A stretch of DNA of 64,000 nucleotides from positions 117,614 to 181,613 of the forward strand of contig MU858112.1 in the NCBI GenBank assembly GCA_033297075.1. Reading direction: 5' to 3'. The stretch is from Rhypophila decipiens. Taxonomy: Eukaryota > Ascomycota > Sordariomycetes > Sordariales > Naviculisporaceae. Below, one piece after another: positions 25,162 to 36,613 of the stretch (position 1 is the stretch's first letter; every line of letters begins with the position of its first letter). The notes beneath the pieces were generated by a model, which saw only the letters and a list, made by a program, of their open reading frames with translations, was not told the DNA's origin and searched no databases. A program made the translations under genes and the position numbers.

Positions 25162-28109
25162 ATGAACCCAATGAACCAGCGAATGAAATGTCGGGCCGAC
25201 GGCTGTCCCAACGAGATCTTCTACAAGACTGTCGAGGGGGCTGGTCCGGTGCCTGGTCAATACATTGATCCCATCGAGAGACGAGCAAGCGGGATTCGGT
25301 CGCCCGTCGTCGGCCGTGGATCCCCTGGACCATATGGACACAGTCACCGATACTCCCAGGGCGGCGGCGGATCGACCGTTGTATCTCAGTACTGCAAGCA
25401 ACGTGAGCTCGATCCATGGGCAACTGATATCAGAATGCGACTGCTGATGAGTCTGACCAACGCGTGTTAGACACATGCATCCACTTCCTCAGAGACGAGG
25501 GCTGCACCAACAAGAAGCCGCTCCATGATACTGTCTGCCCGATACGTGAGCATCCATACCCTTGGGTTCTATATGGCGGGGTGGTGCTGAATCTGTCCCG
25601 TGAATAGATGCAAGATGTCCTCTCCCCGACTGCACCCAGGCTCGAGCGCAGTTCCTCGACCCGGGCTACGATCCCAACTCGCATTCCGTACCGAGATATG
25701 TACGATTTGAGTTTTGTGCCGAGCGTGAGTTAGCCCACAGGGCATACTTGGAACCGGCGTGGAAGCTGATTACAAAACAGACAAGTGTATCCTGCGATCT
25801 TGTCCAAGGAGACGGACATCGCCCAAGTCGACCTTTTGCCAGGCCCGTAAGTGATGCAGCATAGGAGGCAGAAGAAGTAACTGACATATCGGACAGATTC
25901 TTGTCATGCCGAGGGGTGTCTGAATCAAAGCCAAGAACAGCGGAACTGCTGCGAAGAACGTTAGTCATCTATCTGTCCATGGCTTTCGTGGTGGTTGATA
26001 GCTGACTTTTTCGCCAGATCAATGCAAAGCCGGGAGTTGTAGGACAATAGTGGAAGGAAACTACCCCTATTGCGCTCTACGTAGGTCACAGCCCGAGATA
26101 TGCCTTGACGATGAACTGATCGTTGACTGTCAACAACAGATATCAAGTGCGAGATTGCCAGCTGTGGAAGGGCAAGACACTCGATGGCTCCCAAGTCCGA
26201 CGAATACCTCCCATTCTGTACTGAACGTAAGATTGTCGCCCCCGTCTATTTTCTTGTCATCATCCTTCTAATGTTGGTCCAGATGCCACCTGTGAAGTCG
26301 GTCGCTGCAGAGAGCTCCGCCTGAACAACTCGTCCTTTTGCGGAACTCATACCTGCCAAGAACGAGACTGCAAGAAGAGTGCCAATTCCAGGCCATACTG
26401 CAATGAACGTGAGTACATGGATTAGGTTCAGGGCTCGGCCGAGAATCCTCTCCCGCTGACCAGACTATACTATCAACAGACTCGTGCCAGGACGCAGACT
26501 GCCCTTATCCGCGCGCATGGGCACCGCAACTCAACGACAGGGACAAGTTCTGTCCTTTGCGTATGTCTTGGCCATCACCAGACCCGTTTTTGTTATATCA
26601 ACGTCTGACCTTGTGTGTCAAACCAGATACATGTCGCAGTCAAGGATGCCAGGAATATGTTGCCAGCCGCGCCATCTTTTGCAAGAAACGTTTGTCACCC
26701 CTTTACTCTCAGGCCATGCACCAGCCAGACCCTAACTAACGTCCAGATAACCAAAAATACAGACGGGTGCTCTCGACGAGGATGCCTCTCTGAGGCGCTG
26801 GTCGAACAGCTCTGTCTCGATGGTACGTAAATTCTTAAGTCTCAAATATCCCTCTGGCCATTGCATGTTATACACCATCTAACTCGACCAAAAAGACCTG
26901 AAAGCAACATACATAGCCCAAGGCGAATTCATCGCCTCCCGCAAGAACAGCATGAGCACGAGCAGTAATATGAGCATATCCAGCCCCGGCCCAGGTAACC
27001 CGAACAATGCCAACTTTTCACCTCATGCCGGGCCTTCAACACCAGTTCCATTACATGGCGGTGGTGGTGGTGGTTTAATATCCCGCAGCTCAGCACCCAC
27101 GCCCATCCAGAATCCCGGCGGGGGAATGACTTACCGTGGCCTACCTCCCTCTCGACAGCAGCAATTCTTCCAGATCCCCGGCAGCAGTGGCAGCCGATCT
27201 GGAACACCAGTCGGAAATTCCCCTCGAGGCGTGGGGGGTGGGATGATTAATTTGAACAACAAGAAGCACGGGCCGTACCATCATCCTCCCGGGGGGTTCG
27301 GTGGAGGAGACACAACCAGCACCGACGACCACGACGAAGACGACGAAGAAGAAGAAGAGGAAGAAGAAACAAACGACGAAGATGACCACCACAACAAACC
27401 AGACGACCTATCTGACACGGAAGAAGAAGACGAAGAAGAAGATGATGGCCCCGAGGAAGACCTTGATCAGGGTGTATCAACATTGCATTTATCGACGGGG
27501 GCATTACCGCAGGCACCGCCCGCACCGGCGGTAAATCCTCTACAACAACAACAAACTGGTTCTGGGAAAGGTGGTAGCAGTGCCGGACCGAGACGAAGAA
27601 AATCGGGGAATACAAACATTACAGTGGGAGGAAGCTCACACCATACCGACAACACGAATCCTATCTCTTCTTCAAGTGCGCAACAATCTGAGAGTGAATC
27701 GGAAGACTTGAATTTTTTCCCGGACCACCACCACCAGGACCGAGATCGAAACAACCGAGGGATAGCGGATACAGGGTTCATCACATTATCGCCTGGTGGG
27801 GGGCGGACATCGTCGGAGGAGGGGTCGAATAGTCTTGTTGGTGGTGGCGGCGGCGGCGGGGTGGATTATCACCATCATCTTCAGCCTCCTCAGGCGCCTG
27901 TGGCACCGGGGAGTTTTCCAGTGGGTGGTGGTGGTTCATTTAGCAATAGCAAGGGGAAAAAAGGGAAGCAGGTCAATGGTGGGAGGAGAAAAGCTAGGAA
28001 GGGTGCTGTTGGGGGTGGGGGTGGTGGGAAAGTCAATGGACATGGAATGGGAGGAGGGTCGTCGTTTCAGCACTTTGAGCAGCATGTCAAGGAGCATGAG
28101 GATTGGTGA
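25162..28109 (+). CDS. Modular Cys/His-repeat protein with acidic, low-complexity C-terminal half
   Basis: Twelve exons: 25162-25402, 25471-25545, 25608-25724, 25781-25846, 25897-25959, 26018-26080, 26140-26226, 26283-26408, 26480-26560, 26627-26689, 26763-26822, 26896-28109; 751 residues. The first eleven exons carry about twelve copies of a module of the form C-x4-C-x(n)-[F/Y/C/V]-C-x2-H-x(1-2)-C, for example CRSQGCQEYVASRAIFCKKH. All eleven introns are phase 1; ten split the module's His codon after its first base, the last splits an Asp at the same place. Exon 8 holds two modules, as if one intron was lost. The spacing suggests zinc binding and resembles WRKY19-type CxxxC..CxxH fingers; no function is claimed. 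The C-terminal 400 residues are Gly/Ser-rich with two Asp/Glu stretches and a Lys/Arg patch (KGKKGKQVNGGRRKARKG), fitting a nuclear protein. Confidence 0.82.
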
Positions 28110-28831
28110 ATTTGGCCCGCCGTGCTGGCTAGATTTTTGCATGTAGGGAAATGATGAATGATGTTGGTGAAAGGCTCGGGCAGATAAAGATAACTTAATA
28201 AGTCAGGTCTTGAGGGTGGGAAAGGTGTTTGATGGGACCGGGTCGAAATACCGGTGGTGGAAACTGGATAATGAGGACGATAAAGGCTGGTTGGTTGGCT
28301 GGCTGGACTGGACTGGGAGTATGATACCTATTTGTTTTCTTATGCCTTGGATTTCTATTGCGCTGTTAATGCCGTCCGTCATCAAACGTCAGACCAGATA
28401 TCCAATGGATTTTACCCCTGGTGTCTAATTCTCATGTTTGTCAGTCTGAATGATGTGAACCGGTACTTGGGCAGTTGATATTTAGTCGATTGCCCAGATA
28501 TCGAAGTGTGTATTACTCGTGAATATGGGCTCTATGGTAAGTATCTTTATAATCTCCCAGCTGGCTGTAATGAGGGGGTCATTATCCACTTGGCTTGGCT
28601 ATATGCCTCAAAACGAACCCCCATTCTCCATTCACAAACTCCCGATCAAGTTACTTGCTCGCTTGCCTGATTCACACCAGTTGATAGCTTCCAAAAGGCA
28701 AAAAAGCCATCTTCCTTCTGTCCTTACAACACCCAAAGGATTATCCTGCCTTACTCCTTTCCTTTCCATCCTCTGTACTTGTTACCACCAGCACCGCCCA
28801 GTCAAGCATAATACCCTCCCAAGTCAAAGAC
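28110..28831. other. Convergent 3' region
   Basis: A 720-bp gap between two converging stop codons. I see no gene or repeat in it. Confidence 0.5.
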
Positions 28832-29539
28832 TTAATCCCCCGTATCAACCTCCAAGTCAATCTGCACACCACTACTAACCCCATAATCAGCAAGCGTAAG
28901 CTGGTCCTTGAACGGCCTCTCGCCCTGCCTCTTGAGCATAATCTCATGCGGCTCTCGACCAATTTTCATGGCAACCATGACCTTGAAGTCCTTGACCTTG
29001 TCCGACGCAAAGGCGGGTATCTGTGCTTTTGTGCCGAGACGGTCGTTTACCGTCACGATGATCATTTCCTCGCCTCCTCCTCCTCCTGCTGGCTTCTTTG
29101 GTGCTGATGATGATGATGATGAGGCGGCGGCGGCGGCTGGTCGGGTGGGTGGTTTGCTGGTGTCTTTTTCTTTGTCTTTTGTTGGGTCTCGGTTGTTGCG
29201 TGGCCGGTCGCGATCCCTGTCGCGATCTCGGTCACGGTCACGGTCACGGTATCTGTCGCCGCCTCTGTCTCTGTCTCTGTCCCGATCCCGATCACGGTCC
29301 CGGTCTCTATCCCTGTCGTAGTCCCGATCCCTATCCCGCCTGGGTGATCGGTCTCGGTACCCGCGTTGAAGGCCACTGCTGCCACCACCACTGCGCCGCC
29401 CATCTCTGTCGTCGGTAGAAGTACTCTGTGCCTTGTCTTTCCACCGGAATCCACCGCCGCTGGCTTTGGGTCTTCGCGGGGGCGATCTGGATCGCGACCT
29501 CGACCGCGACCGCTTGCGCGACGGAGGGGAGTCGCCCAT
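28832..29539 (-). CDS. RS/RD-rich protein with C-terminal HUB1-type ubiquitin fold
   Basis: A single exon of 235 residues. Residues 1-30 are an RS stretch (RKRSRSRSRSRSPPRR), residues 65-115 are RD dipeptides, and an Ala/Ser/Gly linker follows. The last 78 residues form a ubiquitin-like domain with the HUB1/UBL5 hallmark VNDRLG, then KDFKVMVAMKIG and FKDQLTLADYGV. HUB1 binds spliceosomal Snu66 non-covalently and affects 5' splice-site use; stand-alone HUB1 is about 73 residues and ends in a Tyr-Tyr pair. Here the domain ends in EVDTGD with no Tyr pair. RS/RD tracts are typical of SR-like splicing proteins, so nuclear spliceosome association is likely. The alternative is an SR-related protein with a divergent ubiquitin-like domain and no HUB1 orthology. 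Confidence 0.8.
   Translation of the reverse strand: MGDSPPSRKRSRSRSRSRSPPRRPKASGGGFRWKDKAQSTSTDDRDGRRSGGGSSGLQRGYRDRSPRRDRDRDYDRDRDRDRDRDRDRDRDRGGDRYRDRDRDRDRDRDRDRPRNNRDPTKDKEKDTSKPPTRPAAAAASSSSSSAPKKPAGGGGGEEMIIVTVNDRLGTKAQIPAFASDKVKDFKVMVAMKIGREPHEIMLKRQGERPFKDQLTLADYGVSSGVQIDLEVDTGD
29200..29345. repeat. Arg-Asp codon repeats
   Basis: Two runs of six-base units (cggtca, cggtcc, cgatcc and variants on the plus strand) encode alternating Arg-Asp on the minus strand, separated by a short GGDRYRD spacer. Third-position variation shows the array is old or selected at protein level. Confidence 0.75.
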
Positions 29540-30583
29540 CGTGATTGCGACGAGCTTGGCTCTCTCTTGCTTTGGTTGGTTGGTTGGTTTGTCTCGAGAT
29601 CTAAAGTGGTTTGCTCCTGTGTTGCCTGTTTGCTATGTTGCTTGCGGACGGTCTCGAGTCCTTGGCTTCAAAAGATGGAAGAGAAGATGAAAGGGGATGT
29701 TCAGAGGTGAGAGTGCGCAACAGATGGATTCTACGGGTATAAAAATATAGTGGGGCAACCACTTGGCTGCACCTAAAAAACCGTCGGGCGAGCTGAAAGT
29801 TCAGGCGGCTTTTAGGCGGCGAGCTGAGCATCTGGGGCATTGCGATTGCGATTTGAAGTCTCATGATGAGCAACAGAGTGATCACTTCCAATTTACCTAT
29901 ACACCACGTAAAATGAATTTCATCTCTCCTTCTTAACTGTATGATATTGGCAACTGCCTCCGATATCAGCTGCGACTCAGATCCGTAGTCAACCTTCCCC
30001 TCAAAGTAAATATCAACCTTGCCGGAACCTGAATAACCTCGAGGTAAACTCTCACACGAAAATAAATAAAAAGGAGATTTTTAATCAGTTTTAACATGGC
30101 TGTGAATTCAAATGCGAATGTGAGGAGGCTAGTCTAGGTGATGAGAACTCCTTCGACGAGCATTCTCTGTTTTATCGCCCTAATCCCTTAACCAGACAGA
30201 CAAGTTGGGTAATCTCGATTACATTGGTCTGAAATTCACCCCAATAGCTTTCCTCCAGGTTCTCAACACCATCACTGACCGAATCACCCTATAGCCCACA
30301 CTCTGTAACTGCTTCGGGAACTCATCTTGAGATGGCATGACTCCACCGCAATGCGCGAACAGCGAGAAATGAAGGAGAAAAACATTCAAATAGCAACAAA
30401 TGCTCCATATGCGCCGCCAAAAGGTTTTGTGACCCGTAACCCCAATCCAAACGCCAGTAAAAACCAAGCCACAACGAAAAGGATCAAAAGCCGAGAGCCA
30501 CAGATGGTATGTGTCGAAATGTGTTTATCATACAGAAGCGACTAACAGAAGATAGAAAACAGCATTCAAAGACGTCTGATGCC
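29540..30583. other. Intergenic, HUB1-type promoter and NOP58 3' side
   Basis: A 1-kb gap between two minus-strand genes. It contains the promoter of the RD/HUB1 gene and the NOP58 3' UTR, and no further gene is supported. Confidence 0.5.
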
Positions 30584-32537
30584 TTATTCAGAGTCCTTGC
30601 CGTGCTTCTTCTTCTTCTTCTTGTGCTTCTCCTCCGTCTTGGGCGTTTCTTGCTCCTCGTCGTGCTTCCTCTTGGAGCTCTTGGGCTTGGACGGTGTCTC
30701 AGTTTCCTCAGTCGCTTTGCCGTCCTTCTTGCTGAGAACCTCTACCGTGCCGTCCTCGCTGATCTTGATCTGACCCTTCTCCAGCTTCTTGGTGAACTTG
30801 GAAAGAGAGATGCCGAGCTCGGCAGCGAGGGCCTCATGGTCTACCGTCTTTGTCGTCTTCTCCTTCTTGCTCTTCTTCTCCTTGCCTTCCTTCTTGGCCT
30901 TCTTCTTGGCCTTCTTGGCGGCTTCATCCTCGGACTCGTCCTCGGCATCCTTCATTTCCTCATCCACAACCTCAATGAGTGGCTTCTTGGCGGGCTCTGT
31001 GCCAACAACCCCGTCGGCATCGGCGTTGTACTTGCGCGCCTCCTTGACGTCCCATTTGGGGGCAGAGACAGCAATCTCGTTGGGGTTGGAGCCCTTGGCC
31101 AGAAGAGGCTTGCCCTCCATCTGGCGGAGGTTGTTCTCTAACCTGGCACGGGCCTTGATACCCAGGGCAGCACGGGTCTCATCGGTGGCATCGTCGTCAA
31201 ACTCGGCCAAGGCGTCGGTACGGACGCCGAGGGCAACCTTGGAAGCAAGTTGACGAGCCATTTTACCCTTGTTGTTTCCAGACGCCTGGCCGACCAGGGA
31301 AGCATGGTAGATAAGACCGTACTTGGGAGTCGCGTGCTTGGTCTTGAGGGCACGGAAGAGAGCCTTCTCGGCGCCGATGATCTGGATGGTAGAACCGGCG
31401 TTCTTGGCCATGTTCATCAGAGAGCCGGTGTGGGCAATCATGCGCGCACCAACGAGAGCACCGAGGAGCTCGGTCATGTTGGGAGAAATGGCCTTCATCC
31501 TGTTCTCGAGGTACTCAGAGAGCTCCTTGCGGTACTCGGAATAGCCGATGACCTGCTCGGCGAGGAGCTTGATGTTGTTCAGGTCTTCCTCGTTAATCTC
31601 GGTACCCATGGAGATATCAGCAGCCGCCTTCACGGCCGTCTCGATTTCGTGGGGCAGAATTTCGGAGAGATCAGCCGTGGTTGCGTTGGAACGCATACCA
31701 AGCGTTACAATCACGCGGGCGTACGACAGGTTGTCGGGAAGGATCTTGGCCAATTCGGGGAAGTGCCAGCCGTACCACTCCTTGACGCGCATGGCAAATG
31801 TGTTGAGGTCCTTGTCCAACTCGTCCAGAAGCGATACAGCATGTACAATCATGGTATCCACCTTGTCGGGCGAGAACTTGAGCCTATGGCGGGAGAGGGA
31901 GTGCGAGAGACCAAGGGACATCTCCTGGAAGTTTTCGGGCAGCATGCCGGGGATGAGCTCCGTAAGATGTTGCCTCAGAGCACGGAAGAGGTCGTTTGTG
32001 GAAGAGTCGGAAATCGGCTTGATGTTGAGATTGGGCAGCTTCCCGATGCTGCTTCCGAGCTTGTTCTCGGCAACAGCGAGCGTAACCTTCTTCTCATCCT
32101 TGAATTCATCGAGGAGGCTGGCCAATTTGGGTGTAACTTTGCCCTCGATAAGGCCCGAGATTTCTTCGAGCGCGGTCTGCGCGCTGTCGAACTTGGCGAA
32201 TTCCTTGAATTTGACTCTGTTCGGTCGTTGGCAAGTGCAATTGAGAGAGGCGGTCTAGGAGAGGGTCGTGACTTACTCTTTAACGATCTTGTCTACAGTG
32301 GAAAGACGTTCCTGGATGTTGTCCGCGTCGAGCAGCTTCTTGTCGGTGGCCTTGAACAGACCATAACTAGATTCGAATCATGTTAGAACGAATTTTGTCG
32401 CAGAAGGTGTACAACTTTGTGGGCAAGCGCGACGACGCCTCTGCTGTCGCGCAATGATATGCGAAAGTGCAAATCTATGAACCAAGCATTGGAAAGACTT
32501 ACCCGGCGCTGGTTTCTGTAAGAATAAAAAGAGGCAT
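30584..32537 (-). CDS. nop58: Nucleolar protein NOP58 (box C/D snoRNP core)
   Basis: Exons 32503-32537, 32277-32366 and 30584-32216 (introns 136 and 59 nt) encode 585 residues. NOP58 pairs with NOP56 and fibrillarin on box C/D snoRNAs, guiding 2'-O-methylation and pre-rRNA processing in the nucleolus. The N-terminal domain begins MPLFILTETSAGYGLFKATD. The NOSIC/coiled-coil region with REWYGWHFPEL-type motif (KEWYGWHFPELAKI) and the Nop domain (GAEKALFRALKTK...TPKYGLIYHASLVG) follow in order. The tail is the expected Lys/Glu-rich KKE/KKD region ending in KKKKKKHGKDSE. The start lies in a tiny first exon, as in many fungal orthologues. It is divergent from V-ATPase subunit d. Confidence 0.96.
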
Positions 32538-33026
32538 TGTTGCAAGCGTCTCGTTCAGCTCCCCCAAGCTTGCTTCTTTGCTATTTTTGTGGCGAGGTTG
32601 GGAAGCAGCAATGACCTTGGTTGCTTGCTTGTTGTCGAGGGCTTCAATGGGAAGGAGAAAAAGTTATCAAGTCGAGTGCGAAGAAGCACAATTTTTTTCT
32701 GGGTCCCAGTGCAGAACGTTTCTAGTGGGGCACTGATTGGCTGATTGGTCAAAGCTCAAACTTTTTTCAAGCCGCCTCAAGTCCTGTCCTGAACCTACCG
32801 CCTTTTGCAGCAGCTTGGCGCTAGCCGCAATCCAGTTAGACGCACGACCCACTTTCGCCTTCCACCTTGAACCGCAGCTGGGACTGGGAGCCAACGTAAG
32901 GACGGGATACCGAGATACCAAGTCCGCCGCCTCGAAGCTTCAAACCACCACGACAACGAGGTGCCTCTTTTTCCCGTCCACGTCATCAACACACGAGATT
33001 CCCGACTGCATCACAACACCGCAAAG
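32538..33026. promoter_or_regulatory. Divergent promoter, NOP58 / V-ATPase subunit d
   Basis: A 489-bp gap between two oppositely oriented start codons. It must contain both promoters; no individual element is called. Confidence 0.55.
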
Positions 33027-34320
33027 ATGGAGGGTCTCTTCTTCAACGTGAATAATGGGTACGTCGGATATTCGACCCTGAACGTTGTATGCATTGACTT
33101 AATACTGATCCATTACTCGCTGGTAGCTACATCGAGGGCATTGTTCGTGGCTACCGGAACGGCCTGTTGACGAGCGCAAACTACACCAACATGACACAAT
33201 GCGAATCCATCGATGGTAAATCTCCGATTGCTAAATACAGTCTCAAGTCTTTCGCATGCTGATACCGCATATATCAGATCTCAAACTCCAACTCGGCCCC
33301 GCATATGGCGATTTCCTAGCATCCTTACCACCCAACCCGTCCACATCCAGCCTCGCCGCGAAAACAACCGACAAGCTCGTCTCGGAATTCCGTTATGTCA
33401 GGGCGAATGCCGTCGGCTCGCTGGCCAAGTTCATGGACTACCTGACCTACGGCTACATGATCGACAACGTTGCGCTTCTCATCACAGGCACCCTGCACGA
33501 GCGAGACACCCGGGAGCTGCTTGAGAGATGCCACCCGCTCGGCTGGTTCGAGACGATGCCCGTCCTCTGCGTGGCGACCAACATCGAGGAACTCTATAAT
33601 AGCGTGCTGATCGAGACCCCGCTGGCCCCTTACTTCAAGGGCAGTTTGTCACATCAGGACCTGGACGAGCTCAACATCGAGATCGTCCGCAACACGCTCT
33701 ACAAGAACTACCTCGAAGACTTTTACCACTTCGTCAATGCCGACCCAGACATGGCGGGCACGCCGACGGCGGAGGTCATGTCGGAGATTCTCGAGTTTGA
33801 GGCTGACAGGCGAGCCATCAACATCACCCTCAACTCGTTCGGCACCGAGCTCTCCAAGGCAGACCGTAAGAAGCTCTACCCCAACTTCGGCTTGCTGTAC
33901 CCAGAGGGCACCCTCATGCTCTCGCGGGCAGATGACTTTGAGGGTGTTCGACTGGCTGTCGAGGGAGTGCAGGATTACAAGACCTTTTGCGAGGCGGCCG
34001 GTCTCGGAGGTGGCCCCGGCGGTCCCGGAAACATGGCTGGCGGTACAGGTAGTGACGGACGGAGCTTGGAGGATATGTTTTACCAAAAAGAGATGGAGAT
34101 ATCCAAGATGGCGTTTACGAGGCAGTTCACATATGGCATTGTATATGCGTGGGTGAAGCTGCGAGAGCAAGTAAGTTTGAAATCTCCACGTTCTGGCTGA
34201 GATCCCAAATTCTAACCATCGACAACCAAACTCTAGGAAATCCGCAACATCACATGGATTGCCGAGTGCATAGCACAAAACCAAAAGGAGCGGATCAACA
34301 ACTACATAAGCGTGTTTTAA
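33027..34320 (+). CDS. vma6: V-type H+-ATPase subunit d
   Basis: Exons 33027-33058, 33127-33215, 33278-34170 and 34237-34320 encode 365 residues. Subunit d couples the central stalk of V1 to the c-ring of Vo on the vacuolar membrane. The family (vATP-synt_AC39) is clear from MEGLFFNVNNGYIEGIVRGYRNG at the start, the AKFMDYLTYGYMIDNVALLITGT segment, CHPLGWFETMP, LYPNFGLLYPEG and the terminal ECIAQNQKERINNYI. A Gly-rich insert (GGGPGGPGNMAGGTG) lies near residue 290, longer than in yeast. Length is close to the family norm of about 345-365. Confidence 0.96.
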
Positions 34321-35027
34321 GTTGGTGGATGTGTCGATATTTGCTTTTTTATTGTATTGGCCTTTGGAGTTTTCACTTTTAAGATTTTTGCCTCCTTTCC
34401 TCACTCGCAAGCAAAGAAAGGACTTGGTGACTGGTGCTTGTGGTCTGTGTATTTTAAGTTTAGTTGAGAGGCTTTCGTGTTCTACCAATGTCGTAGATTA
34501 ACGTTTGGGAAGAAGATAATACTTGCACTGACAAATTAGTATATGGCTATGCTTATTTGTGCCTCAGCTTTAGATCAGAAATACTTTGGGAGCTCACTGA
34601 CCTTGGTCACCATCTTACAAACATGACGTATGAAAAGCTCAATATTGATGATCTGCGCAATACGGGTTACCACAGGTTAGACGATATGCTCCTGACGGGA
34701 TGAACAAGAAAAGAAACTTCTTTGTGGTAATTGTACAGTGAGACAAGGTATGAGACGCCGAAGCCACCATCTCTCCCTCCTTTATACATAACGGGTCTAT
34801 CAACGAGCTAGGCAGCTTACCTAGGTAGATTGTTATACAACAGTGGTATATATCCGTACACACACACGCACAATACCGCCCTTCAACTCTATGTCTATTT
34901 CCCCGTATCAGTCAGATCACAGTTGCTTGCTCGCTGGCTTCGCCCTTGACCATCCGCCTGAGCAGGGCCATGTCCCCCTTCACCCACCCAAATATGATTA
35001 CAGTACAAGATTCAAACAGCCCATAGA
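34321..35027. other. Convergent 3' region, subunit d / uS15m
   Basis: A 700-bp gap between converging stop codons, holding two 3' UTRs and a short CA-repeat near 34858. No gene is seen. Confidence 0.5.
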
Positions 35028-36073
35028 TCAGATAGAGATCTGCTCCTTCCAGGTGGCAGGGGTCAACCCCAGTGTCTCGATCATGTGCTGCCACCGCCCA
35101 CTTCCACGCTCCTTCTTCTCCATATAACGCAGCAGGCGCTGTCTCCTGTGGCAGAGACTTCTCAGACTGCGCTTGTTATTCTTGTCCTTCTTGTTGGCCG
35201 GGTTCTCGAGCATCGCCGCCACGGCACGGATCTTGGCCGTCAGAATAGCAATCTGGACCTCGGAGCTTCCCGTGTCAGGCCCCGCCCTGATGGGCTTGGG
35301 CTGGCGCTCCACGCCCCTCGCGAGAGGAGGTTCCGGCCGCTCGAGGGTGTTGTCCGTGTTATGGCGGCCAAAGGTCTCTATGCAGCGGCGGATGTTGGCG
35401 TGCTTGCGGTCCTTGGCGCCGCCGTTGTTGAGGTCGACGATGCGGTTCAGGACGGCCATGGCCTTCTCGTGCTGTTTGGCGTGTTCCTCGAGGATACTAG
35501 TTCGGTCATCGGGGCCGATGGGATCGTCTTCTTTGATTATCGGGGTCGAGATCTTGGCTGAGAGCTTGATGGCACTCTCGACCTCGGCCGAGTCGAGGAG
35601 AAAGTTTTTGATATGGGGTGAGGTCGGGAGCGGGTAGGCTTCTTTGAGCGGGTTTCCGAACTCGTCGAGCGGAGGAGATGACATGGCTGCTTGGCCGCCT
35701 GAGTCGAAGGACTCGACGAAGGGTGTCGGGATGCCGTGGACGGGACTGCCCCATTTCTCGGCCAGCTCGGTGCGCAGCTCGTCTTGCCGCGCGACGTTTT
35801 TGCTCTTCCGCGCTTGCGCAGCTGCCCACCCCTTGGGGTCTTGCTTCATGCGCCGCACCTTTTCTTTGCGCGAGAGATGGGCTTTTTGGGTGAGTGGGAG
35901 GAGGGACGAGGCCGCTGGGGAGGTGGTTGTCGCAGCGGGACGGAGACATACTGTTAATCGACATCGCGTTCGGTTAGAAAGAAGTCGTTGACGATCCTGT
36001 TTAGAGGTTCATATAGGGGCAGCTTACAGTTGAAGCTCCGTAGCCCAAGAGGGCCGGGTATCCTGGGAGGCAT
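35028..36073 (-). CDS. mrps28: Mitochondrial small-subunit ribosomal protein uS15m
   Basis: Exons 36028-36073 and 35028-35950 (77-nt intron) encode 322 residues. It is the mitochondrial counterpart of bacterial S15, which binds small-subunit rRNA. The uS15 domain sits at the C-terminus: SSEVQIAILTAKIRAV, then NKRSLRSLCHRRQRLLRYMEKKE. The N-terminus is rich in Arg/Ser/Thr with few acidic residues (MPPRIPGPLGLRSFN...), as expected for a mitochondrial targeting peptide. The long middle extension is typical of fungal mitochondrial versions. The first exon is assigned because only this junction keeps the downstream frame open. Confidence 0.9.
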
Positions 36074-36613
36074 TTTGAGTATGTGGTGTGTTGATGTCCG
36101 GCAGCAAAGATCGAGATACCTTCCCCGGGATGGGCTGCGGCTTCAACCTTCCAAAGACAACTTCAATCTCTCATGTTGCAGGTCGCAGCCAAATTTTGGA
36201 CCTCTATTCGCGCTAGTGCCCACAGCGGTATAGCTCAACTTTGGATGACCGATCAAATGGACCCACTCAAATGTGGACAGCTGGAGTCGGCCGGGCGGCA
36301 GTTTAAAAGTCCGACAGCTTGGCAATAAAAAAGGGGCGGTTAAGTCTCGGTCAAGTTCTTTCTGCCGAGTCTTGGTGGTAATACGCCGCATTTTATCATT
36401 AAAGATACCTTTGCAGTACCTTTTCCACCCAATTGCTGCAAAACCCTGGCGGGGCACTCCACAAAAATCGGATTTGTGCGCAAAAATCGTCGAGCTCTGG
36501 TGCCAGTCCCGCGATCCCGCCAAATTATTCGACCTTCTTTTCCTCGACCGCCATCACCACACCTCTGACACCTTTCTCAATCCTCACACTCCCGGAGAGA
36601 AAGCACAGTCAAG
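36074..36613. promoter_or_regulatory. Divergent promoter, uS15m / 40S S0
   Basis: A 540-bp gap between the start codons of a mitochondrial and a cytosolic ribosomal protein gene. The part next to S0 is C/T-rich, as is usual for fungal ribosomal-protein leaders. Confidence 0.55.

Noticed and set aside
31250..32386. 378-codon plus-strand frame across NOP58
   Set aside because: Antisense shadow of a GC-rich conserved gene; NOP58 identity is unambiguous.
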